Below are positions 32,191-40,877 of a stretch of 64,000 nucleotides of DNA, one piece after another. The position numbers and the translations under genes are program-made. The DNA lies in assembly GCA_049511715.1 (NCBI GenBank), contig JBEKXU010000006.1:1-64000 (forward strand), given 5' to 3'. The DNA is from JBEKHT01 sp049511715. Its GTDB lineage: Bacteria > Chloroflexota > Anaerolineae > Anaerolineales > RBG-16-64-43. Numbering within the stretch: the first letter of the stretch is position 1; every line of letters begins with the position of its first letter. The notes beneath the pieces are model-generated. The model saw only the letters and a list, made by a program, of their open reading frames with translations, had not been told where the DNA came from and did not search any database.

Positions 32191-33519
32191 CTACCATTCC
32201 TCGGTGCGCTCGGCTTCGGTGATGGAATAGTCGAGGATCTCGAGCCCTTCCTCCATGGTTTCGCGCGGGGTGCTGAGTGGCGGGGCAATGCGGATGGTGC
32301 TGTCCGCGCAGCCGAGAAGGAGCATGCCGTGGGAGAAAGCCCGGTGGACGATCTGATCGCGCAATTGATGAGCTGGTTCCTTGGTCGTGCGGTCCTTGAC
32401 GAATTCAACACCGATCATGAGCCCTTTGCCCCGGACCTCACCGATCGAGGGGTGCATTCTCGCCATCTCGCGCAGGCGGCCGAGCGCGAGTTCGCCCATG
32501 GCGGCGGCGTTGGACATGTATTGGGTTTGGATCAGGCGCAGCGTCTCGAGGGCCGCGGCGCAGGAGATAGGGTTGCCGCCATAGGTGTTACCGTGGGCGC
32601 CGCTGGGCCAGGTCATGACGCTCTTGCGGGCGATCAGGGCCCCCAGAGGCAGGCCGGAGGCGATTCCTTTGGCGCAGCAGACCATGTCGGGTTCGACCCC
32701 CCAGTGTTGAATGGCCCACCATTTGCCGGTGCGCCCGATGCCGGATTGGACTTCGTCGACGATCAGGAGAATGCCGTAGCGGTCGCAAAGCTTCCGCAGG
32801 GCCGGGAAGAACCCGTCGGCGGGGACGATGTAGCCGCCCTCGCCTTGGATCGGCTCGACGAGAATGGCCGCGCAGTCCTCGGGGGGCATGACGTGCCCAA
32901 ACACTTGCTGTTCGATGTAATCGACGACGGTTTCGCCATAGTCGGGACGCGTGGGGAGCAGCACGGGCCGGTAGGGGTTGGGAAAGGGGACATGGGTGAC
33001 CCCGGGCATGGTTGGGAAGAATCGATGGCGGTACATGGGCCGGCTGGCGGTGAAAGCCAGCGCCCCCATGGTCCGGCCGTGAAACCCACCGTGGAAGCCG
33101 ATAAACCGTTGGCGCGCGGTCTGGTAACGGGCGAGTTTAATCGCGGCTTCGACGGACTCCGCCCCGGAGTTCGTCATGAAGCACAGCGCGTCCTCTTTGA
33201 AGGGCGCGATCTCGTCAAGCTTCTCGCCGAGGGCGATCCAGTTGGGATGGTAGTAGTCCGAGGAGATGTGGATGAATTCGGCCGCCTGGCGTTGAACGGC
33301 GGCGACGACGTCGGGATGGGAATGGCCGGTCGAGCAAACGGCGACACCGGCAGCAAAGTCGACATAGCGGTTCCCATCCACGTCCCAGACTTCCGAGCCG
33401 CGGCCGTGGTGCATCACGAAGGGGACGTCCCGGGGATAGGAGGGAGAAATGAAAGTGGCGTCGCGGCGGATATACTCGGCCGCCTTGGGACCGGGGACCT
33501 GGTAGTTTCGGATGGGCAT
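32191..33519 (-). CDS. Class-III PLP aminotransferase (GABA/acetylornithine type)
   Basis: A 442-aa fold-type I aminotransferase. Visible features are the cofactor loop TNSGAESVEAAIKLAR, the aromatic FHGGFHGRTMGAL, the PLP-aspartate in LLIVDEVQSGIGRTG and the Schiff-base lysine in CCAKGIASGLPLGA. The length and N-terminal RRDATFISPSYPRDVPFV resemble 4-aminobutyrate or acetylornithine-family enzymes; the exact amino donor is not determined. It sits 16 bp after the ROK kinase gene in the same direction and 39 bp before the kinase gene, so it is probably co-transcribed. Confidence 0.9.
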   Translation of the reverse strand: MPIRNYQVPGPKAAEYIRRDATFISPSYPRDVPFVMHHGRGSEVWDVDGNRYVDFAAGVAVCSTGHSHPDVVAAVQRQAAEFIHISSDYYHPNWIALGEKLDEIAPFKEDALCFMTNSGAESVEAAIKLARYQTARQRFIGFHGGFHGRTMGALAFTASRPMYRHRFFPTMPGVTHVPFPNPYRPVLLPTRPDYGETVVDYIEQQVFGHVMPPEDCAAILVEPIQGEGGYIVPADGFFPALRKLCDRYGILLIVDEVQSGIGRTGKWWAIQHWGVEPDMVCCAKGIASGLPLGALIARKSVMTWPSGAHGNTYGGNPISCAAALETLRLIQTQYMSNAAAMGELALGRLREMARMHPSIGEVRGKGLMIGVEFVKDRTTKEPAHQLRDQIVHRAFSHGMLLLGCADSTIRIAPPLSTPRETMEEGLEILDYSITEAERTEEW

Positions 33520-33535
33520 AAGCGTAACCTCCGGA

Positions 33536-34540
33536 TCAGGAAGGAATCATGGGTGAGGATTTGCGCTGGGGCTCGCTGGTCAGCCCCAGGGAGAGAGCAT
33601 AGGCGCCGAAGAGACCAACGTCGTCGCCCAAGGAGGCCGGCAGGATGCGCAGACCTTCCAGGTAGGAAGGGGAGATGGCCAGCTGGGTGATGCTCTCCTG
33701 AACAGGGTCGAGGAGCACGGAACCGGCTTGGGACACTCCTCCCCCGAGGATGATCAGGCTCGGGTTGAACACGCACAACAGGCTTGCAAGGGCTTGGCCA
33801 ATGAAGTGGCCGGCCGTGGCAATGACCTCGCGCGCGAGCGGGTCTCCGGCGAGCGCCGCCTCGCTGGTCATTTGGGCTGTGATCCGGCTCGGGTCCCCGT
33901 GGGAAAGATCTCGGAGCAGAGAGGGGCGGGGGCTGTCGGAGAGCGAGCGGCGGGCCTCGCGAGCAATGGCCGGGCCAGAGGCCAAGGCCTCGAGATGGCC
34001 GCGCTGCCCGCAGTTGCACCGAGGCCCGCCGGGAAGAATGGTCACGTGGCCCAGTTCGGCCGCTAGGCCGCGGCGGCCGAGCAGCAGATGCCCGTCGGCA
34101 ATGACCCCGCCTCCGATTCCGGTGCTGATCGTCAGGTACACCAGATCAGAAACGCCCTGGCCGGCACCGAATCTCCACTCGCCAAGGGCGGCAAGATTGG
34201 CGTCGTTTCCGATCTGGACCGGGCAATCCAGACGCTGGGCCAGCCATTGACGCAGGGGCACGTTGCGCCAGCTGGGGATGTTGGGTGCGGAAATGACAAC
34301 CCCCTCATAGGGATCGAGGGGGCCCGGCGCGCCGACCGCGACGCCGATGAGCGTGTGCTTGTCGGAAGGCATGACTTGGCGGATGGTCTGCAGGATGGCC
34401 TCAAGGATATCGTCCGCTTGGGAGGAATGGGGTGTCCCGTTCCGGGCATGGCTGAGCAGGGTGGGGTTGTTCTCAGCGAACAGGCCGGCGCGGATGTGGG
34501 TCGCACCCACGTCGACGGCGATGTGAAAAGGGCCGCTCAT
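33536..34540 (-). CDS. ROK-family sugar kinase (glucokinase-like)
   Basis: A 334-aa ATP-dependent sugar kinase. The phosphate loop AVDVGATHIRAGLF, the catalytic region IGNDANLAALGEW, the glycine loop STGIGGGVI and the ROK zinc motif GHVTILPGGPRCNCGQRGHLE are all present; the cysteines and the GH histidine form the zinc site. No N-terminal HTH, so this is an enzyme and not a repressor. The best -10-like hexamer (TATACT) lies only 6 bases before the ATG, which hints at a leaderless transcript. First gene of the ROK-aminotransferase-kinase-CpXC set. Confidence 0.9.
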   Translation of the reverse strand: MSGPFHIAVDVGATHIRAGLFAENNPTLLSHARNGTPHSSQADDILEAILQTIRQVMPSDKHTLIGVAVGAPGPLDPYEGVVISAPNIPSWRNVPLRQWLAQRLDCPVQIGNDANLAALGEWRFGAGQGVSDLVYLTISTGIGGGVIADGHLLLGRRGLAAELGHVTILPGGPRCNCGQRGHLEALASGPAIAREARRSLSDSPRPSLLRDLSHGDPSRITAQMTSEAALAGDPLAREVIATAGHFIGQALASLLCVFNPSLIILGGGVSQAGSVLLDPVQESITQLAISPSYLEGLRILPASLGDDVGLFGAYALSLGLTSEPQRKSSPMIPS

Positions 34541-35138
34541 GGGGCGAGTATAGCATAAGCGGATGGGCGGCTCGGCAGGCGAGGGGATAGGTTATAGGGC
34601 CTATAAAACTTTGCACCCCTGGTGGCCGTGGCCAGCCGACGTTCCCGGCGGCATAGTGAGATCGAATATATGGATATTTGTATTTGGGATTATTGGAACT
34701 GATCTTGTGCGTCGCGGAGCTGTTTGGGAATTGCGGTTATTGGGTGCTGGCATTTCAACTGATTTTTCCCATTTTGGACTTGGCGTTCGCAATTTGAGCT
34801 TGGGAAGGCACCATTTGGAATGGTGCGCGATTTGCATCGTGGATTGCGGAAGCCTTGAATTCGAATGAGGAACTGCCTGAAAGCAATCAGCGTGGATGAT
34901 CGCCGCGAGCCTTTGGCGAGAATTGCCCGGGTGAGGATCTATCCAGCGCCCCCTTTTTCATTTGCAGCAAGGCCTTTGGGAAGGATTGTTCGCGGGAATG
35001 AATGCAGACAGATGAATTACTTGCCGTTTTGCGGTTTCTTGGGAGATTGCGCGTAAGTATTGATCGCGAGAATATCCTGAGTAGTTATAATGAACGTTCG
35101 GGTGAAACGGCCAAAAGTGCCGGGTGAGAGGAGATGAC
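34541..35138. other. AT-richer region without a supported gene
   Basis: About 600 bases whose A/T content is visibly higher than the flanks. A 101-codon plus-strand frame at 34563-34868 is open but has no ribosome site, no recognisable domain and unusual composition; I do not call it. Just before the next gene, the segment from about 35010 to 35120 holds AT-rich promoter-like sequence. Confidence 0.45.
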
Positions 35139-36530
35139 GTGAAGGCAACTGGAATCCCGCTAATATTGGTACTCGCATTGGTTACCTCCTGCGCGCCAGC
35201 GGCCACAATTGCTCCGACGCTTTCGGTGCGACCGAGTAGCACGCCACGGCCAACGGGCACGCCGATCGCGACGCGCACCCCGGCGCCCTTGACGCCGACG
35301 ATGACTTTCCCGGCGCCCAATCCAGCATACTCCCTACTTACCGTGGGCCTCCAAGCCGTCGCCGTATCTGACGACGATGGGGAGCACACGGCCCACATCA
35401 CAGCAAAGCAAGTCAACCAATGGGACGACCAAGCGAATAAGATCTTCGCGAAAGCGAGTGTTCGCTTCATTTATGATCCGCATTTGGATTTTGCGACGCT
35501 CAAGAGCACGGTACTTAATGATATGAGCGGTGATTCGGATGCGAACTGGTTGGGCGAGGTGGATGTGGCCAATCAGGTCGCCGCAGGTTACCCCGGCAGG
35601 GTTGTCGTGTTATTCACCTACGGACCGGGGAAGGGACCCGAGGGAGGCGGTTTCTCGTGGTCGGACTATAACTTTGTGAAGATGCCCGGATTCAACATTG
35701 ATCGTGCTTGCGGATATCAAGATATCAGTCTTTTGGCGCACGAAATCGGACATTATTTTGGACTGTCTCATCCGTTTGCAGAAATATTCCCGAGCCTTCA
35801 AGCCGCGGAATCGTATTTCAGCGCCCACGGGAACAATCCGGAAATATTTGACGGTGATGGTTTGAGCGACACGCCGCCCGACCCGTTCATCAATACGCCT
35901 GAATTCGAATGCGAACCCGTACAATCCGTCACTTTGAACGGCCGGGTGTTCCCGCTGCCGCGAACCGACATCATGTCGTACTACGGCCCGCCCGCCGCCT
36001 TGACCGACTTGACGCCGCAGCAGAGCAATATTGTGCGCCTGGTCCTGGAATTGCGCGCGAAAAACGGAATGGCGACGCCCACAAATCTCGGCGTTCCCGG
36101 TGCGATCGATTTCGCGACCTTGCCGATCGAGAAAACCGTCGACATGAGTCCGAGTGTGCAGGGCATGTCGACCTTTGGCGATGTGCCGCGTTGGAGTGGG
36201 GACAAACAGTTGTTCTCCAACGCGCAGCCTAACAGTGTGATCGGGTTCTCCGTCTCCGTGGGTGGGGCCGGGAAGTACCAGCTTAACCTTTACGCAACGA
36301 TGGCCCCCGACTATGGGAAAATCCAAACCCTGGTCGATGGTAGCCCGCTCGGCCCGGCGATAGATTTATATGCGCCCATTGTGTTGCCATCCGGCCGAAT
36401 CCCAATCGGAACGATTGATCTGGCCGCCGGGACCCATGCCCTTAGTTTCCGCGTTGTCGGCAAGAACGCCGCGTCGATTAACTACTCAGTCGGGTTAAAT
36501 GCATTCACGCTGACGGCGGGGCAGGGATAG
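35139..36530 (+). CDS. Secreted lipoprotein metalloprotease (metzincin type)
   Basis: A 463-aa predicted lipoprotein. Residues 1-17 form a signal peptide ending in lipobox VTSC with C18 as the lipidated cysteine, followed by a Thr/Pro-rich linker to about residue 65. The zinc site HEIGHYFGLSH (201-211) matches HExxHxxGxxH, and DIMSYY around M279 supplies the Met-turn, so it belongs with the metzincins, nearest to pappalysin-like (M43) enzymes. The C-terminal ~120 residues look like a beta-sandwich adhesion domain. The GTG at 35139 is chosen because GAGAGGAG lies before it; an upstream GTG at 35124 overlaps that site. Codon use is less GC-biased than its neighbours, a sign of recent acquisition. 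Confidence 0.85.
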   Translation: MKATGIPLILVLALVTSCAPAATIAPTLSVRPSSTPRPTGTPIATRTPAPLTPTMTFPAPNPAYSLLTVGLQAVAVSDDDGEHTAHITAKQVNQWDDQANKIFAKASVRFIYDPHLDFATLKSTVLNDMSGDSDANWLGEVDVANQVAAGYPGRVVVLFTYGPGKGPEGGGFSWSDYNFVKMPGFNIDRACGYQDISLLAHEIGHYFGLSHPFAEIFPSLQAAESYFSAHGNNPEIFDGDGLSDTPPDPFINTPEFECEPVQSVTLNGRVFPLPRTDIMSYYGPPAALTDLTPQQSNIVRLVLELRAKNGMATPTNLGVPGAIDFATLPIEKTVDMSPSVQGMSTFGDVPRWSGDKQLFSNAQPNSVIGFSVSVGGAGKYQLNLYATMAPDYGKIQTLVDGSPLGPAIDLYAPIVLPSGRIPIGTIDLAAGTHALSFRVVGKNAASINYSVGLNAFTLTAGQG

Positions 36531-36993
36531 GGCACCGGGTCAGCGCGTCCGTGGCGTTCACGTGCCAATTGCCGCTCTCCAAATCTCTTTGCCTGCTTGA
36601 CGCGCCGACGCTGTTTTTCTGAACCGTGCCCCGCGGCTTGCCGCTTGGCCCCCGCAACGGGGCCAATGGGGGGCACAGTGCCTCTCGGACACGCCATCGC
36701 TATGCGGAATAGGCGGCCGCCCCCGCCGAGCATCCCCGCCTCATGCAGGGCCAAAATGCCAAATTCCGCCCGTTGGAATCCGAAACGAGAATGGGTGGAG
36801 GCTTCGCGAAGTTCGGTGTTGGAAATCGAACAAATGCCGGGGGACCGGCAGGCGATGTTCGCGAGAGGTCTCGTCTTGAGCGAGCTCTTGGGGGAAAGAC
36901 TCGAGGAAATTCAAGCGCCCGGGATTGCCACTAGAAGGATATTCTCGTGAGTAACCCCTACGAGGAACATGCGTATGGGTGGGCTGAGCGGTC
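36531..36993. other. Intergenic region with GC-rich hairpins
   Basis: About 460 bases between convergent genes. TGGCCCC and GGGGCCA (near 36652-36671) form a stem with a short loop that could act as a bidirectional stop, though no T-run follows. No supported gene is seen; short frames here lack ribosome sites and recognisable domains. Confidence 0.4.
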
Positions 36994-37479
36994 TCAGAGC
37001 TTGTAGCCCATTCTCCGGAGCAGGGATTTGCGTTCGGCCGCGTCCGCCTCGGTCTCGACGCCGCGCGGGCTGGACCCGTCAATGACGCCGACGATCCCGC
37101 GGCCCCCGGCGGCCTCCACGACGAGCACGGAGACCGCATTGGCGGTTGCGCAGAAGACTTGGCAGACCTCGGGCACGGCCTTGACGGCGTTGAGAATATT
37201 GACGGGGTAGGCGTTCTCTAGGAAGATGAAGAAGGAATGACCCGCGCCTACTTGTAGCGCATTCGTGCGCGCCAGTTCGATCATCGATTGCGAGTTTCCG
37301 CTCAGGCGGACCAAGGCGGGACCGGACGACTCGCAAAAGGCAACGCCAAAGTTGGCGCCTGGGGCTGTTGTCACCACAGCCTCGTGCAAATCCTCGATGG
37401 TCTTGATGAAATGCGCCTGTCCGATGATGACATTTACGTCCTGAGGCTTTAACACCAGAACGGCTTCAACGGCCTCCAT
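36994..37479 (-). CDS. Adenosine-specific kinase family protein (PF04008)
   Basis: A 161-aa protein matching the adenosine-specific kinase family (COG1839) along its whole length: NVIIGQAHFIKTIEDLHEA, GVAFCESSGPALVRLSGN, NALQVGAGHSFFIFLENAYP, NAVKAVPEVCQVFCATAN, and the family-ending block GIVGVIDGSSPRGVETEAD with RKSLLRRMGYKL. It is small and soluble. The family structure is known but the physiological substrate is poorly defined. The ATG at 37479 follows GAGGAGGAAGG; an ATG 15 bases upstream lies before that site. It stands alone on the minus strand. Confidence 0.88.
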   Translation of the reverse strand: MEAVEAVLVLKPQDVNVIIGQAHFIKTIEDLHEAVVTTAPGANFGVAFCESSGPALVRLSGNSQSMIELARTNALQVGAGHSFFIFLENAYPVNILNAVKAVPEVCQVFCATANAVSVLVVEAAGGRGIVGVIDGSSPRGVETEADAAERKSLLRRMGYKL

Positions 37480-37594
37480 CCTTCCTCCTCGCATCGCTCG
37501 GCATCCGGGTCGACCGCCAGTCCTGTCTCAAATCTAGCACCGAATTGGTCGCAGGGAGCGAGTAAGTGCCTACAGCCCGCCTCCAAAAACAGAT

Positions 37595-37671
37595 GTTGCG
37601 CATAGCCACCAAGCTCCACCACCAACAAAAACGACTAAACATTCATAATGCATAACCAGGCTATGCGCAAC
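37595..37671. repeat. 77-bp element bounded by perfect 13-bp inverted repeats
   Basis: GTTGCGCATAGCC at 37595-37607 is the exact reverse complement of GGCTATGCGCAAC at 37659-37671. The 51 bases between are AT-rich and contain a smaller TAATGCAT palindrome. The layout resembles a tiny MITE-like element or a long hairpin in the leader of the HD-GYP gene. No protein is encoded. Confidence 0.6.
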
Positions 37672-37716
37672 CAATTTACCACGTCCAAAACAAGCCGTGG
37701 GGAACCGGTTCACCAG

Positions 37717-39450
37717 ATGAACCCCTTCGACGCGGCCGCGCAACTTGGCACCGTTGCGCCGAGATCTCATCGGCGCGCGAGGAGTCGCGGGCTTCCGCCT
37801 GCTGCAGATCCGCGGCAAGGACTTTGCACCAGCGCTGCGCGAGGGAAGGTCACCTTGGCACGCAACGTCATTTCAGGCGAACCCACACGTGTCGCGCGAA
37901 CGTCACGCCACCGATATTTGAATGCGGCTGAACTGGCCGCGCGACTCTCAGGCGCCGACCAGGCAGCGCTCTGGGTCGTCTCGCCGCAAACACGTCTGAA
38001 ATGTATCTGGTCCCAGGGCCTCGCGGATAACCGCCTAAAGAGGGAAAGCGCGCTTGTCGACCGCGTGCGTAAAACCAAGTCCATCCTGTTGGGCCGTCCC
38101 GTGACGATCCGCAGGCCGCACGTTTCTTTCCGCCGTGCCTCATTACCAAGACCAGCCAAAACGGAGGGCTGGCGCTCCGTAGCTTTCTGGCCAATCCGCG
38201 GGAAAAACAATCTCCTGAGCATCGTCGCCTGCTACTTTGACGCTGCCACGCCTCCGAAACAGAATCGCCTGAACTCCATTCACGCCGCCCTTCGAGACGA
38301 TCTCGCTTCTTTCCCCGATCCGCCGAATCGGCCTTCGCGCGGGCAGGCCTTTCCCCGACTCAATGGATCCGAGACAGTCAGCCTCCTTCGCCGATCCGCG
38401 GACCCGACTGCCCAGATACTCGAATTAATGCTGCGCCTAACCTGGCTTGCGCTCCCGTCCTGCGCCGACGCCCTGGTGGCCATTGGCCGATCGCAGCGGT
38501 CGCCTTTCACCATCGTGGCAGCGAGCGGCGTCTTTCGAGATCGGCTTGGGAGTTGCTATCCGTGCCTTCAAACCCTTTCATGCGAATTGGAGGCGATGTC
38601 TCATGAGCTTGAGCCGGCCGATCGCAATTCCGGTGCTGTTGGCGCCGCAATGACCCAACTGCCGGACGAACCCGTACGCAAACGCCTTCTTCTGGCTCCG
38701 CTCAAATGCGGGGATCAGGTGATGGGCGCCCTGATCGCCTTTGCAGGCGAAGACGAAGACTTCTCGTGGCGGAGCCCCCGCGTGCTTCAAGGGATTGCCG
38801 ACTTGGCTTCCACCGCGCTCCAGCGCTCGGACAAGGAAACCCAGCTGGAAGAGGTCCACGCACAGGCCGTCCTGGCCCTGGCGGCCGCCGCTCAAGCCCA
38901 CGATGGCTACACGGCGGATCACAGTAGACGCCTCGCCCCTTGCGCCGAAGAAATCGCCCGGCGGCTAGGTTGCCTCCCCGATGAAATCGAAGATGTGCGC
39001 TGGGGAGCCATGCTTCACGACATCGGCAAGATCGCCATCCCCGAGCCGATTCTGCTCAAGCCCGGACCGCTTTCCGATGAGGAATGGGCTATCGTCCGAC
39101 AGCACCCGCAGGTCGGGGAGCGAATCGTCAGTGCGGTTCGCGGACTCAGGCGGGCGGCGGAGTTCATACGGCATCACCAGGAGCGTTTCGACGGGAAGGG
39201 ATACCCGGACGCGCTCCAGGGCGAGAGGATCCCCCTAGGTTCAAGAATCCTGGCGGTGGTGGATTCCTACGTCGCGATTCGGGACCAGCGCCCCTACAAA
39301 CCCCCACGCTCGCACGAGGAGGCCCTGGCAGAGATCGAGCGCTGCCAGGGGACTCAGTTTGACCCTCGGGTCGTGGGGGTTTTTCTTGAAGTCATCGAGT
39401 CGCGCGCGGCCGAGCCGAGCCGGCTGGCGCTCCAGGAGCCGTGCGGATAA
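37717..39450 (+). CDS. GAF-like plus HD-GYP domain protein
   Basis: A 577-aa protein likely to hydrolyse cyclic-di-GMP or a related nucleotide. The C-terminal HD-GYP domain has the helix HDGYTADHSRRLAPCAEE, the metal site LHDIGKIAIPE (H434/D435), HPQVGERI, the HH pair in IRHHQERFDGKGYPD and the signature GYP at 495-497. The N-terminal ~350 residues contain one or two diverged GAF-like sensing domains and a basic leader. An ATG at 37648 is in frame but lies inside the inverted-repeat element, so the ATG at 37717 is preferred. It converges with the pduO gene with only 3 bp between the stops. Confidence 0.85.
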   Translation: MNPFDAAAQLGTVAPRSHRRARSRGLPPAADPRQGLCTSAARGKVTLARNVISGEPTRVARTSRHRYLNAAELAARLSGADQAALWVVSPQTRLKCIWSQGLADNRLKRESALVDRVRKTKSILLGRPVTIRRPHVSFRRASLPRPAKTEGWRSVAFWPIRGKNNLLSIVACYFDAATPPKQNRLNSIHAALRDDLASFPDPPNRPSRGQAFPRLNGSETVSLLRRSADPTAQILELMLRLTWLALPSCADALVAIGRSQRSPFTIVAASGVFRDRLGSCYPCLQTLSCELEAMSHELEPADRNSGAVGAAMTQLPDEPVRKRLLLAPLKCGDQVMGALIAFAGEDEDFSWRSPRVLQGIADLASTALQRSDKETQLEEVHAQAVLALAAAAQAHDGYTADHSRRLAPCAEEIARRLGCLPDEIEDVRWGAMLHDIGKIAIPEPILLKPGPLSDEEWAIVRQHPQVGERIVSAVRGLRRAAEFIRHHQERFDGKGYPDALQGERIPLGSRILAVVDSYVAIRDQRPYKPPRSHEEALAEIERCQGTQFDPRVVGVFLEVIESRAAEPSRLALQEPCG

Positions 39451-39453
39451 CCC

Positions 39454-40011
39454 TCACGTCCGGCTATCCCAGTACACCTCGGATCTTCCCCGCTTTTTGT
39501 TCTCATACAAGGCCATCGCGAACAGCAGGTCCGAGAGCCGATTGAGGTAGGAAAGGGCGGCCGGGGGGACCTGCTCCCGGCGAGAAACCGCCACCAACTC
39601 TCGCTCCGCTCTCCGACAGATCGAGCGCGCCAGATGCAAGGCCGCCGCCGCCGGGGTGCCTGTGGGAAGCACGAAATTGTCAAGGGACCCGACTTCACCC
39701 ATCAGTTCGTCGATCTCCATCTCCAACGCCTGCACATGGCGGGCCTCGATGGTGGGTCCGGCTTGTTTCGCTTTCCCCGAGGCCGATAGTTCCGCGCCCA
39801 GGTGGAACAGTTCGTTCTGCACCCGGCCAAGGAGCCCATCCAGGGTGGATCCTGGGGCCAGGGCCCGCGCCACCCCCAGGGCGCTGTTGAGCTCATCGAC
39901 CGATCCATAGGCCCGGACCCGCAGATCGTCCTTGGATACTGGCTCACCCGAGGTCAGGTGAGTGGTGCCCTGATCTCCCTTGCCGGTGTAGAGTTTGGTC
40001 AGCCTGGGCAT
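39454..40011 (-). CDS. pduO: PduO-type cob(I)alamin adenosyltransferase
   Basis: A 185-aa enzyme that makes adenosylcobalamin from cob(I)alamin and ATP. The ATP-binding N-terminal motif TKLYTGKGDQGTTHL, the SVDELNSALG helix and the C-terminal RSICRRAERELVAV with LNRLSDLLFAMALYEN are diagnostic. Its 5' end overlaps the 3' end of the ABC ATPase gene by 68 bp, so it is the third gene of the riboswitch-controlled cobalamin set. Confidence 0.94.
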   Translation of the reverse strand: MPRLTKLYTGKGDQGTTHLTSGEPVSKDDLRVRAYGSVDELNSALGVARALAPGSTLDGLLGRVQNELFHLGAELSASGKAKQAGPTIEARHVQALEMEIDELMGEVGSLDNFVLPTGTPAAAALHLARSICRRAERELVAVSRREQVPPAALSYLNRLSDLLFAMALYENKKRGRSEVYWDSRT

Positions 40012-40873
40012 CTGGGTCCTCTCCTTGCACTGCCGTCCCTTCCCGCTCCATCGGGCTGGAATCCCTCAGGTCCCTTTGGGCGCCATCCGGCACGATGAGA
40101 GGAATGCCACCGAGCGGATGGGGCACGACGAGGACCGGGATCTCGTACAGCCGAGTGAGCAGCTCAGCAGTTAGGATTTCCCGAGGGCTCCCCAGGGAAA
40201 CGATACTCCCGTGGGACAGTAGGGCCACCCGGTCCGCAATGCGCGCCGCCTGATTAAGGTCGTGGAGCGCGATCAGAATGGATTTGCCTTCTTCTCGGGC
40301 CATTTCCGCAATGAGCCAGAGGATCTCGATTTGATTCCGCAGGTCGAGGTGGGCCGTGGGTTCATCAAAGAGCAGGATGGGCGAGCTTTGAGCCAGCGCC
40401 CGCGCGATGAGCACGCGCTGCTGTTCGCCCCCCGATAGGGTGTCCAATGCTCGTGACGCGAGCCCCATCAGGTTCGTGCGCTCCATGGCCCAGCGCACCT
40501 GCTCCAAGTCCTTCTCCGTCTCGCGGCCGGCCCATCCCAGATAGGGCGTCCTCCCGATCGCAACGGCCTCGAGAACAGAGAACCCGCCAGGCAGATGAGC
40601 CGCCTGGGGAACCACAGCGACCCGGCGCGCTCTCTCCGCCGGAGTCAGGTCATGCAGCGCCTTCGGGTCGCCGGCAATGCACACACGCCCCCGCTGCGGG
40701 GGCAGAACTCCACTCGCCGCCCGAATCAGGGTTGTCTTGCCCGAACCGTTCGGTCCGAGAAGCGCCAGGACTTCTCCTTGCTGGAGGGTCAAGCTGACAT
40801 CTTTCAAAGCCAGCCTGCGCCCCTCGCGGCCGGAATACTCAACGCTGACCTGGTCCAGGATGAGATCGCTCAT
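39944..40873 (-). CDS. btuD: Cobalamin/siderophore-type ABC transporter ATPase
   Basis: A 309-aa ATP-binding subunit of a BtuCD/FecE-type importer: Walker A LLGPNGSGKTTLIRAASG, Q-loop VVPQAAHLPG, signature LSGGEQQRVLIARALAQ, Walker B ILLFDEPTAHLD and the switch histidine in LIALHDL. A ~45-residue C-terminal tail (after PLIVPDG) is not part of the normal domain and arises where the frame runs into the pduO overlap. The ATG at 40873 is 4 bp after the permease stop. Vitamin B12 as substrate is inferred from the riboswitch upstream and the adenosyltransferase downstream. Confidence 0.92.
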   Translation of the reverse strand: MSDLILDQVSVEYSGREGRRLALKDVSLTLQQGEVLALLGPNGSGKTTLIRAASGVLPPQRGRVCIAGDPKALHDLTPAERARRVAVVPQAAHLPGGFSVLEAVAIGRTPYLGWAGRETEKDLEQVRWAMERTNLMGLASRALDTLSGGEQQRVLIARALAQSSPILLFDEPTAHLDLRNQIEILWLIAEMAREEGKSILIALHDLNQAARIADRVALLSHGSIVSLGSPREILTAELLTRLYEIPVLVVPHPLGGIPLIVPDGAQRDLRDSSPMEREGTAVQGEDPDAQADQTLHRQGRSGHHSPDLG

Positions 40874-40877
40874 GCTC

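Noticed and set aside
34818..34832. Second sigma-54-like site (TGGTGCGCGATTTGC)
   Set aside because: The GG-GC spacing fits but the -24 half has two mismatches and no gene starts at a sensible distance.
34563..34868. 101-codon frame in the AT-richer region
   Set aside because: No ribosome site, no recognisable domain and Trp/Gly/His-rich composition unlike a normal protein.
37595..37671. Inverted repeat considered as an integron attC site
   Set aside because: The outer ends read GTT...AAC, the reverse of the AAC...GTT order of attC core sites, and no integrase or cassette structure is near.
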